From assembly GCF_038070315.1 (NCBI RefSeq), contig NZ_JBBPCC010000008.1, positions 186,001-250,000 of the forward strand: a stretch of 64,000 bases of DNA, read 5' to 3'. This document shows, piece after piece, positions 41,270-48,305 of the stretch. Positions within the stretch are counted from its first letter, which is position 1; every line of letters begins with the position of its first letter. The position numbers and the translations under genes are program-made. The stretch comes from Paenibacillus_G filicis. Lineage in GTDB: Bacteria; Bacillota; Bacilli; Paenibacillales; NBRC-103111. The notes beneath the pieces were generated by a model, which was not told where the DNA came from, made no database searches, and saw only the letters and a list, made by a program, of their open reading frames with translations.

Positions 41270-42448
41270 ATGTCGAAGCATATTTTGATCCTGGGCGGCG
41301 GTTACGGCGGTCTGCTCAGCGCCCTGACAGCACGCAAATATTTGACCCCTGAGGAAGCGACGATCACGGTCGTGAACAAGGTCCCTTCCCACCAAATCAT
41401 TACCGAGCTGCACCGTCTTGCCGTAGGCAACCTGACGGAGCAGGCTGTGGCGCTTCCGCTTGAGAAGCTGCTGCGCGGCAAAGACATCAACCTGCGTATC
41501 GATACCGTCGAGACGATCGGTCTGGACGAAAAGCGTGTTGTCCTGAAAAGCGGCATCACGTACGACTATGACGCACTCGTTATCGCTCTCGGCAGCGAAA
41601 CGGCTTACTTCGGTATCCCAGGTCTGCAGGAAAACAGCTTCACGCTGAAATCCGTAGACGATGCGAACCGCATCCGTGCGCACGTAGAAGCGCGGGTTGA
41701 GGAATACGCGAAAACCAAAAACAAAGCCGACGTAACCTTCGTGGTCGGCGGCGGCGGTTTGACCGGTATCGAGCTGGTTGGCGAGCTGGCGGACATGCTT
41801 CCTGGGCTGTGCCGCAAGAAGGGTGTGGACTTCAATGACGTATCCCTGTACACAGTTGAAGCCGGTCCTTCCATCCTGCTGGGCTTCCCGGCGGAGCATA
41901 TCGAGCGTGCTCAGACGAGTCTGGAGAAACGCGGCGTAACCTTCCTGACAGGACTTGCGATCACCGAAGCTACGGAAACGACCGTATTCCTGAAAGACGG
42001 CAGCTCCCTGGAATCGAACACGATCATCTGGACAGGCGGCGTACAAGGCAACGCACTGGTTGGCGCTTCCGGCGTCGAAGTGAACCGCGGCCGTGCAACG
42101 GTTAGCGAAACGTTGCAATCCGTCTCCCACCCTGATGTATACGTTGCTGGCGACAGCGCCGTCGTCATCGGACCGGAAGGCCGTCCATTCCCTCCAACAG
42201 CTCAGCTTGCTTGGCAAATGGGCGAAACGATCGGCTACAACATCTTTGCTTCCATCAAGGGCGCTCCAACAGAGCCGTTCAATCCGGTATTCTCCGGTAC
42301 CTTGGCGAGCCTCGGCCGCAAAGACGGCATCGCGACAGTCGGTGGCAGCCAAACCAAACTAAAAGGCCTGCCGGCTTCGCTGATGAAAGAAGCGAGCAAC
42401 GTGCGCTACCTGTCGCACATCAACGGCTTGTTCTCCTTGGCCTACTAA
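41270..42448 (+). CDS. ndh: Type II NADH:quinone oxidoreductase (NDH-2)
   Basis: The 392-residue flavoprotein has the FAD motif ILGGGYGG (7-14), a second Rossmann motif FVVGGGGLTGIELVGEL (about 161-177) for NADH, and the FAD-binding VYVAGDSAVV near 290. The quinone-site region LAWQMGETIGYN also agrees with the family. It transfers electrons from NADH to menaquinone without pumping protons, on the inner face of the membrane; its C-terminal part is amphipathic. It forms an operon with the DUF1641 gene, ends in a strong terminator, and is probably under Rex control. Confidence 0.92.
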   Translation: MSKHILILGGGYGGLLSALTARKYLTPEEATITVVNKVPSHQIITELHRLAVGNLTEQAVALPLEKLLRGKDINLRIDTVETIGLDEKRVVLKSGITYDYDALVIALGSETAYFGIPGLQENSFTLKSVDDANRIRAHVEARVEEYAKTKNKADVTFVVGGGGLTGIELVGELADMLPGLCRKKGVDFNDVSLYTVEAGPSILLGFPAEHIERAQTSLEKRGVTFLTGLAITEATETTVFLKDGSSLESNTIIWTGGVQGNALVGASGVEVNRGRATVSETLQSVSHPDVYVAGDSAVVIGPEGRPFPPTAQLAWQMGETIGYNIFASIKGAPTEPFNPVFSGTLASLGRKDGIATVGGSQTKLKGLPASLMKEASNVRYLSHINGLFSLAY

Positions 42449-42465
42449 TTCGTACGACCTCAAGT

Positions 42466-42503
42466 CCCGTTCTTCCTGGATTCAGGAAGAGCGGGGCTTT
42501 TTT
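42466..42503 (+). terminator. Strong terminator after ndh
   Basis: CCCGTTCTTCCTG pairs with CAGGAAGAGCGGG (one G-T pair) around GATT, followed by GC and a T6 run. Confidence 0.92.
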
Positions 42504-42678
42504 ACATTATGGAATGTATCAATGGCTTATTTTTCACCGCGCAAATGAATGAACGAAGCAAAGAGGATCTGGCTGCGACGAGATTGTTGGTGAACTGAAT
42601 AAGCTGCTATGAGCGGGAAAGGGCTGTCTCTGCGTCATGTCCAATGCGAACGTGACGAAGGGACAGCCCTCGGCTTAT

Positions 42679-43071
42679 CTATAGATCATGTAGATTGGCA
42701 GAGTCATTAGCATGTTGTGCAGCGCCGTTGCTCATATAGACTTGTCCCCATTCTTTCATAAGCATAATGATTGGAATGAGCGTTCTGCCGAAATCAGACA
42801 AGGCGTATTCAACCTTGGGAGGAATCTCTGGGTACACAGTACGGGAAATCACGCCGTCTTCCTCCAACTCGCGAAGCTGAAGCGTGAGGACCCTCTGAGT
42901 GATGCTTGGACAAATCCTCCGGAATTCATTGAATCGTTTTGGGCTTTTGATCAGATGATACAGAATGATGCCTTTCCACTTTCCTCCGATTACATTCAGC
43001 GTATATTCAACAGGACATGCCTCGGTATTGGCTCCGGGAGTAGGCCCAAACCCGCCTTTTCGATCTCTCAT
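42679..43071 (-). CDS. HxlR-family transcriptional regulator
   Basis: The 130-residue winged-helix protein has the HxlR signature: CPVEYTLNVIGGKWKGIILY, FNEFRRICPSITQRVLTLQL, RELEEDGVISRTVYPEIPPK, VEYALSDFGRTLIPI. The single Cys before PVE is the redox- or electrophile-sensing residue in several members. It is divergent from a nitroreductase gene and likely controls it, as in the well known HxlR/YodB-type pairs that respond to quinones or aldehydes. Candidate operator repeats lie in between. Confidence 0.92.
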   Translation of the reverse strand: MRDRKGGFGPTPGANTEACPVEYTLNVIGGKWKGIILYHLIKSPKRFNEFRRICPSITQRVLTLQLRELEEDGVISRTVYPEIPPKVEYALSDFGRTLIPIIMLMKEWGQVYMSNGAAQHANDSANLHDL

Positions 43072-43091
43072 GCTATCGCCTCGATTCAGGT

Positions 43092-43122
43092 CACATTATT
43101 GATACTAAGCCACATTAATGTG
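43092..43122. promoter_or_regulatory. Operator candidate for the HxlR regulator
   Basis: CACATTAATGTG (43111-43122) is a perfect 12-bp palindrome and CACATTA also occurs at 43092-43098, 19 bases upstream, in the divergent region between the regulator and the nitroreductase. Two helical turns apart, they could be bound as a pair. Confidence 0.5.
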
Positions 43123-43213
43123 CGTTCTTACAAATATTCTTCTTGTATTCTAATATTAGAAGCACAGCGGGGCGTCCGTCAATAAGAAGGAACTGGTGAG
43201 GAGAGATGGAGAG

Positions 43214-43891
43214 ATGAACAGCCTGGAACATACAAAACATGATATTCTATCAGCTTTTAGCTTCAGACATGCTACTAAGGAATTTGACCACAACAAAAAA
43301 ATCAGCGCTGCCGATTTTGATTTTATTTTGGAGGTGGGCCGATTGTCGCCCAGTTCCTTCGGCTTCGAGCCTTGGAAATTTATCGTGGTTCAGAATATGG
43401 AGCTGCGTGAGCAACTGAAGGAGTACGCATGGGGAGCGGTTAAACAACTGAAGAGTGCCAGTCACTTTGTTATTATTCTGTCAAGGCTGCCAAAGGACAT
43501 GGCCGCAGATTCCCCCTATATACAAAATATGCTGAACGTCGTGCAGCAATTACCGGCCGAGATAGCCAAAGAAAAGCGGGCCGTATATGACAAGTTTCTG
43601 AAAAACGATTTTGCGCTGCAGAGCAACGAGCGTGCCATGTTTGAATGGGCATGTCGTCAAACCTATATCGCTTTAGGCAATATGATGACGGCGGCGGCAC
43701 AAATCGGCATCGATTCATGCCCGATCGAGGGCTTTGATAAGGAGGCGTTAGAGCAATTGTTAGTTAAACAAGGCGTAATGGACAATGAGCATTTCGGTGT
43801 AGCATGCATGGTGGCGTTCGGCAGCAGATTACGGGAGCCGCGCACAAAAACACGTAAGTCGGCGGATCAAGTTGTCGAGTGGATAAGCTGA
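43214..43891 (+). CDS. Nitroreductase-family NAD(P)H:FMN oxidoreductase
   Basis: The 225-residue flavoenzyme follows the NfsB/FRase-I pattern: FSFRHATKEFD at the FMN phosphate site, RLSPSSFGFEPWKFIVVQN, the FMN-binding ALGNMMTAAAQIGIDSCPIEGFD segment, and a C-terminal VACMVAFGSRLREPRTKTRK. It reduces nitro compounds or quinones with NAD(P)H in the cytosol. ATG at 43214 is chosen with GGAGAG just upstream; an earlier GTG at 43196 is less well placed. It is divergent from its presumed HxlR regulator, which points to a role in defence against electrophiles. Confidence 0.9.
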   Translation: MNSLEHTKHDILSAFSFRHATKEFDHNKKISAADFDFILEVGRLSPSSFGFEPWKFIVVQNMELREQLKEYAWGAVKQLKSASHFVIILSRLPKDMAADSPYIQNMLNVVQQLPAEIAKEKRAVYDKFLKNDFALQSNERAMFEWACRQTYIALGNMMTAAAQIGIDSCPIEGFDKEALEQLLVKQGVMDNEHFGVACMVAFGSRLREPRTKTRKSADQVVEWIS

Positions 43892-43998
43892 AAAGTAAGG
43901 AAAAGCCAGTCGGGTTCGTTTTAATGCAGCACGATGGAAGGTGATGTAATGAATTAATCTGGGTGCAGGGGGAACCAGACACCCACTTAGAACTCCGA

Positions 43999-44044
43999 TG
44001 AGCATCGATGCTCAAACTTAAAGGACGCCGCAAGGCGTTTTTTT
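43999..44044 (+). terminator. Terminator after the nitroreductase gene, preceded by a palindrome
   Basis: ACGCC-GCAA-GGCGT followed by seven Ts (44025-44044) is a compact terminator. Just before it TGAGCATCGATGCTCA (43999-44014) is a perfect 16-bp palindrome that could form another stem. The T-run direction serves the nitroreductase gene. Confidence 0.8.
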
Positions 44045-44223
44045 ACATGTTCAAGCCAAATAAAATATTTTTTATGGAAAATATATGTCATGTATATTGA
44101 CGTGAAAAGATTTAAAAATTATGATTGAACGTATAAATAACAAAATAATTCGAAATATTCGTAATTATCAGTTATATAATGTTATTTAATCTAACATAAT
44201 TATAGAAAAAGGGGGCGGTTTCG
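44045..44223. other. AT-rich intergenic region before the ATP-grasp gene
   Basis: About 180 bases of unusually AT-rich DNA (a clear contrast to the GC-rich genes around) with several TATAAT-like stretches; no single promoter stands out. AAAAAGGGGGCGG is the ribosome binding site of the next gene. Confidence 0.45.
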
Positions 44224-45684
44224 ATGTCTACAGGCGATCGTACAACCCAAGCGCCGTATTCTCTGCAAGCTTTTTATGATGAGATGTTTGGCACCCGTGA
44301 GCCGATCCGCCGGCATTATGAGCAGGTTTTCCGCCGTTTCTCACAGATGCGGCCGGAGGAGCTGGCAGCCAAGCAGCAGGGCATGGAGCGCCGGATGATG
44401 GAGGAGGGCATCACGTTCACGCTCTATAAGCCGGAACAGGCCCAGCCGCTGGAGCGCACGATCCCTTTCGACCTGATCCCCCGCATTATTCCGCAGGAGG
44501 ACTGGACGATGCTGGAGGCGGGTCTGATCCAGCGGGTGAAAGCCTTGAACCGATTCGTCCATGATGTGTACCATGAGCAGCATATCATCAAGGACGGCAT
44601 CGTCCCCCGGCGGATGGTGATCGCCAACTGCTACTTCAGGCCGGAGATGATGGGCGTCGAGGTGCCCGGCGGCTCCTACATCACGACCTCGGGCATCGAT
44701 CTGATCCGCGATGCGTCCGGCGAATACTTTGTCCTGGAGGATAATCTTCGCTCGCCCTCCGGCTTCTCGTACCTCTTCAAGGGCCGCTCGATTATGAAGG
44801 AGCTGTTCCCCGAGCTGACGCTGTCCTGCTCGCTTCGCGATGTCGATCACAGTCTCAACCGGTTCCTCACGATGCTGCGAAGTCTGGCGCCCGGAGGCAA
44901 GTCCGATCCGGTCATCGCCCTGCTGACGCCCGGGGAATACAACTCCGCCTACTACGAGCATGCCTTCCTCGCCCAGCAGATGGGCATCCATCTGGTCGAA
45001 GGCCGCGACCTCATCGCCCGCGATCACAAGCTGTATATCCGCGGCATGAAGGGTATGGCGCAGGTCGATGTGCTGTATCGGCGGCTGGACGATGATTTTC
45101 TGGACCCGCTCGTCTTCCAGCCGGATTCGATGCTCGGCGTAGCAGGGATCATGAATGCTTACCGCGCTGGCAACCTGGCTATCGCCAATGCTCCGGGAAC
45201 CGGTGTGGCGGATGACAAGGCGATCTATGTGTACGTGCCGGATATGATCCGGTATTACCTCAAGGAGGAGCCGATTCTCCGCAATGTGCCGACCTACCTG
45301 CTGTCCCGGCCTGAGGAGCGGGACTATGTGCTGCAGCATCTGCCGGAGATGGTCGTGAAGGAGACTTCCCTATCCGGCGGCTACGGGATGCTGATCGGAC
45401 CGGCAGCGACCCGGGCGGAGATCGACGCCTTCGCCGAGCTGATCCGGCGAGATCCGGGCCGCTATATCGCCCAGCCGACCGTGCAGCTGTCGCGTGCCCC
45501 CGTCTTCCAGGACGGACTGATGAAGCCGCGTCATATCGACCTGAGAGCCTTCGTCCTGCAGGGAGCAGGCGAGCAGATGCATGTCATCCCCGGCGGCCTG
45601 ACCCGGGTCGCGATGAAGGAAGGCTCGCTTGTGGTCAATTCCTCGCAGGGTGGAGGCTGCAAGGATACCTGGGTGCTGGCTTAG
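44224..45684 (+). CDS. Circularly permuted type 2 ATP-grasp protein
   Basis: A 486-residue protein of the circularly permuted ATP-grasp group (DUF404/407): typical segments are FYDEMFGTREPIRRHYEQVF, RIIPQEDWTMLEAGLIQRVK, FVHDVYHEQHIIKDGIVPRR, and FVLEDNLRSPSGFSYL, with a nucleotide-binding VKETSLSGGYGMLIGP. ATP-grasp enzymes of this type are expected to join a carboxylate to an amine with ATP. It is followed by alpha-E and transglutaminase genes, a triad conserved in many bacteria and predicted to make or attach a peptide-like product. The substrate is not known. Confidence 0.92.
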   Translation: MSTGDRTTQAPYSLQAFYDEMFGTREPIRRHYEQVFRRFSQMRPEELAAKQQGMERRMMEEGITFTLYKPEQAQPLERTIPFDLIPRIIPQEDWTMLEAGLIQRVKALNRFVHDVYHEQHIIKDGIVPRRMVIANCYFRPEMMGVEVPGGSYITTSGIDLIRDASGEYFVLEDNLRSPSGFSYLFKGRSIMKELFPELTLSCSLRDVDHSLNRFLTMLRSLAPGGKSDPVIALLTPGEYNSAYYEHAFLAQQMGIHLVEGRDLIARDHKLYIRGMKGMAQVDVLYRRLDDDFLDPLVFQPDSMLGVAGIMNAYRAGNLAIANAPGTGVADDKAIYVYVPDMIRYYLKEEPILRNVPTYLLSRPEERDYVLQHLPEMVVKETSLSGGYGMLIGPAATRAEIDAFAELIRRDPGRYIAQPTVQLSRAPVFQDGLMKPRHIDLRAFVLQGAGEQMHVIPGGLTRVAMKEGSLVVNSSQGGGCKDTWVLA

Positions 45685-45886
45685 CGGCCGGGGGCATGAA
45701 GAAGTCGATGTCGTACCTGTTCTAGGCGACGAGACTTTGGGGCCTAACCAAGGGTGGCGGTTCACGGACCTGAGGGCAGTTTCCCGGGGTCTAAGGCCAG
45801 TCTGACGGAGCCGGACCTGCTGCGGCGGTCCAAGATAACCGGTATAAGCCGCAGACTATTCGAGGGGACGGAAGGGGACTTTGACG

Positions 45887-46840
45887 ATGATGCTTAATCG
45901 GAATGCGGAGGCTTTATTTTGGGTCGGACGATATATGGAGCGCGCGGAGAACCATGCGAGATTGATCGATGTGCATTATCACATCCAGCATGAGGGCGAT
46001 TTTGACCATGAGGAGCACAAATGGGCGAGGCTGGTCGACGCCTTCGGCGCGCGCGGCGATTATACGCAGCAATTCGAGGCTTTCACGCAGAAGGATGTGC
46101 TGTCGTTCATTACGCTCGACCGGGGCTACGGAAACTCGCTATTCTGCTGCATCAGTCAGGGGCGCAGCAACCTGCGCACGCTGCGGGAGAAGCTGCCGAG
46201 TGAGCTATGGGATGTGCTGAACGGCTTCTACCTGTGGCTCGGCGACAAGAAGGTGGACGATATTATTGCGGAGTCCCCGCATCTGTTTTTCAAGCAGGTC
46301 AAAGAGAAGACGGCAACCTTCTACGGCATCCAGCAGTCCGTGATGCTGCGGGAGAACGAGTGGAACTTCATCGAGATGGGGCGCTGTCTGGAACGCGCGG
46401 AGAATACAGCCCGTATCCTCCAGTCCGTTCTATCCGCGATCCGTGAGGATCAGGCTCCCGCTTATCCGTATTTGCTGGCTGTGCTGAAATCCGTCAGCGG
46501 GTACCAGGCGTTCCGTAAATTCTATGCCGACGGGGTATCCGTGGAGCATATTATGGAATTCCTGATCGTCAACGATTTCTTCCCGCGCTCGATTCACTTT
46601 ACGTTCTCCCAGCTCGAGAAGCATCTCGCCGGGATCGAGGCGCTCCGCGAGCTGCGGACCCCGCGGGAGCGTGCGATCCGGCAGGTGAGCAAGGTGACCG
46701 CCGAGCTGGCGTGTCTGGAGCGGGAGGACATGGCGCTGCCCAAGGTGCAGCCGCTCTTGGATCAAGTAACCCGCTCGTGCCAGAGCCTAGGGCAAGTGAT
46801 GGCGAGCGCTTTTTTTCGCATCGGGGAGGCGAGTGCATGA
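45887..46840 (+). CDS. Alpha-E domain protein
   Basis: The 317-residue, all-helical protein is of the alpha-E family, recognisable from LNRNAEALFWVGRYMERAEN at the start and WNFIEMGRCLERAENTARIL in the middle: two repeats of a helical unit with conserved Glu and Arg residues. It always seems to be associated with the ATP-grasp partner and has no established activity; it may be a scaffold or hold the peptide substrate. ATG at 45887 has AAGGGG 9 bases upstream. The gap of about 200 bases to the ATP-grasp gene has no terminator. It overlaps the transglutaminase gene by four bases. Confidence 0.9.
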   Translation: MMLNRNAEALFWVGRYMERAENHARLIDVHYHIQHEGDFDHEEHKWARLVDAFGARGDYTQQFEAFTQKDVLSFITLDRGYGNSLFCCISQGRSNLRTLREKLPSELWDVLNGFYLWLGDKKVDDIIAESPHLFFKQVKEKTATFYGIQQSVMLRENEWNFIEMGRCLERAENTARILQSVLSAIREDQAPAYPYLLAVLKSVSGYQAFRKFYADGVSVEHIMEFLIVNDFFPRSIHFTFSQLEKHLAGIEALRELRTPRERAIRQVSKVTAELACLEREDMALPKVQPLLDQVTRSCQSLGQVMASAFFRIGEASA

Positions 46841-47700
46841 AGATCGAGATCCAGCACGTGACCCGCTACAAGTATGGGGAACCGGCTACGGAGAGTGTCA
46901 ATGAGCTCAGGCTCACGCCGCGGACCGACGGCCGTCAATCCTGCTATCATCATGAGGTGATGATCGAGCCGACCGCATCGCTGTTCACCTATGAGGATTA
47001 CTTTGGCAACCGGGTACACGCATTTAGCGTGAACTCGCCGCATCGCGAGCTGGTTGTCCGCACGCGGGCGACCGTTGTCACTCGCGATCAGGATACGGCG
47101 ATCCGGCCTGCAGCCGCGCTGGAGGAGCAGCTTCTCAAGCTGCAGAGCGAGGAGTTCCAGGACCGGTACATCGAGTATTTGCTGCCAACTGCTTATACGC
47201 TGGAGACGGAGGAGCTGCTGGCCTATGCGGAGCGGTATCCGTTCGGCGGCGAAGGGTTGTTTGCCTGGTCGAGAGGCCTGATGGAGGGCATACACCGCGA
47301 TCTGACCTATGATCCTGGGGCCAGTCACGTGCATACGACCGTTAGTGAGACGCTACAGCTTCTGCGGGGGGTATGTCAGGATTACGCTCATCTGATGATC
47401 GCCGTCTGCCGCAGCCGGGGCGTCCCGGCGCGTTACGTCAGCGGGTATCACTTCGTAGGCGATCTGCAGGGCGGGAGTGCCGACTTCGAGCAGGCGTCCC
47501 ATGCTTGGGTCGAGGTGCAGATTCCCGGCACCGGCTGGCTCGGCTTTGACCCGACCAATCAGGCGGAGGTCGGGTGGCGGTACGTGAAGCTCGGGCACGG
47601 GCGGGACTACAAGGACATCGTGCCGGTCAAGGGGGTCTACCGGGGCTCCGGCGAGCAGCACCTGGAGGTGACCGTGGATGTCCGCCGTCTGGATGCCTAA
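46837..47700 (+). CDS. Transglutaminase-like cysteine protease family protein
   Basis: The 287 residues begin with the N-terminal beta region found in bacterial transglutaminase-like proteins (IEIQHVTRYKYGEPATESVN, LRLTPR) and hold a complete catalytic triad: C180 in RGVCQDYAHL, H222 in ASHAWVEV, D238 in GFDPTNQ. Such proteins cut or transfer peptide amide bonds. No signal peptide is present, so it is cytosolic like its partners. The ATG at 46837 overlaps the alpha-E stop, a sign of coupling. It ends the triad and is followed by a terminator. Confidence 0.92.
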   Translation: MKIEIQHVTRYKYGEPATESVNELRLTPRTDGRQSCYHHEVMIEPTASLFTYEDYFGNRVHAFSVNSPHRELVVRTRATVVTRDQDTAIRPAAALEEQLLKLQSEEFQDRYIEYLLPTAYTLETEELLAYAERYPFGGEGLFAWSRGLMEGIHRDLTYDPGASHVHTTVSETLQLLRGVCQDYAHLMIAVCRSRGVPARYVSGYHFVGDLQGGSADFEQASHAWVEVQIPGTGWLGFDPTNQAEVGWRYVKLGHGRDYKDIVPVKGVYRGSGEQHLEVTVDVRRLDA

Positions 47701-47813
47701 TGGCACAAGAGGGGGAAGGGGGACTGAACCGGGGCAATCAAGGATGCGGTCACGCGGAAGTGTGACCTGCCGGAGGAGGCATGTGGTGGACGCGATGCAT
47801 AAGGTCTTGTCGG

Positions 47814-47851
47814 ATACCGGAATTCCTGAACGTCAGGAGCTCCGGTATTTT
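47814..47851 (+). terminator. Terminator of the ATP-grasp / alpha-E / transglutaminase operon
   Basis: ATACCGGA and TCCGGTAT pair, with an inner CCTGA/TCAGG stem after a small internal loop, and the right arm runs into TTTT. It begins 114 bases after the transglutaminase stop. Short frames with good ribosome binding sites cross it (for example from 47781), but they run through the hairpin and resemble no known protein. Confidence 0.75.
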
Positions 47852-47928
47852 GCGCTGTCCGTACCCCGTCCCATCTGCGGCGGCCGCAATAAAGATTTGT
47901 TATAGTGATTTAATCGGCCTGTCCTTCG

Positions 47929-47958
47929 TTGACAACAAGCCGGGAGGCATGCTAACCT
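47929..47958 (+). promoter_or_regulatory. Possible promoter of the leader-exporter operon
   Basis: A perfect -35 TTGACA (47929-47934) is followed after 18 bases by a poor -10 (TAACCT, 47953-47958); TATAAA at 47970-47975 is a better -10 but has no matched -35. Transcription must start before the leader ORF at 48000. Confidence 0.35.
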
Positions 47959-48007
47959 TCTAAAGTACCTATAAATTCTAATTAATGGAAAGGGGCGACA
48001 TGAGTCC

Positions 48008-48100
48008 ATGCGTACATTTACTTTTGATCACCAAGCGCGTCTGCGCGTACGTCCTAACTTCATAGCTCGCTTCGCAGCCTTTGCGGCATCCAGTAGTTAG
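48008..48100 (+). CDS. Leader peptide of the YheIH-type exporter operon
   Basis: A 30-codon frame (MRTFTFDHQARLRVRPNFIA, then RFAAFAASSS) ends in TAG at 48098-48100, the exact first bases of a stable hairpin (48098-48127). AAAGGGG lies 12 bases upstream of this ATG; the same site is 4 bases upstream of an overlapping frame at 48000-48065 (21 codons, MSPCVHLLLITKRVCAYVLT), so which is translated is open. The frame is basic, rich in Arg, Phe and Ala, and sits ahead of an intrinsic terminator and a drug-exporter operon. In B. subtilis the equivalent bmrCD genes are preceded by the short bmrB ORF that controls them by ribosome stalling. I infer the same logic here. The leader is judged on context, not on homology. 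Confidence 0.6.
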   Translation: MRTFTFDHQARLRVRPNFIARFAAFAASSS

Positions 48101-48127
48101 GAAGAGTGCGGTTCAAACCGCTTCCTA
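48098..48127 (+). promoter_or_regulatory. RNA hairpin at the leader ORF stop codon
   Basis: TAGGAA pairs with TTCCTA and GCGGT with ACCGC around a 4-base loop, with GAGT bulged on the left arm. A ribosome at or near the leader stop would melt this stem, so it could be the pause or switching element of the attenuator. Confidence 0.55.
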
Positions 48128-48190
48128 GGGTACGGTAGCAAGATGCAGGTCGCGGACTCGTGTGGCCATGCGCTGAATATCAATCAGGAT

Positions 48191-48222
48191 AAGCACATCG
48201 CTTGCGGGCGCTGTGCTTTTTT
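48191..48222 (+). terminator. Intrinsic terminator (attenuator) inside the exporter leader
   Basis: AAGCACA-T-CGC pairs with GCG-C-TGTGCTT (one mismatch), loop of six, directly followed by a run of six Ts. It lies 90 bases after the leader ORF and 84 bases before the first exporter gene, in the same direction, with no gene between. It therefore stops the operon's own transcript unless antitermination occurs. Confidence 0.8.
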
Positions 48223-48305
48223 GTGTGGAGAAGGCTTGCTCATCGCAGTCCTGCTCCGAGTTGAAGACATCCAACATAGGCTTGGAAAAAGGGGGAGATC
48301 GCCCA

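Noticed and set aside
44045..44223. AT-rich stretch as a sign of recent foreign DNA or an origin
   Set aside because: It is confined to one intergenic region, the flanking genes have normal composition, and there are no iterons or DnaA-box clusters.
47781..47963. 60-codon frame with a good GGAGGAGG site after the transglutaminase gene
   Set aside because: It runs through the operon terminator hairpin and resembles nothing known. Overlapping frames share the same site, so coding is unlikely.
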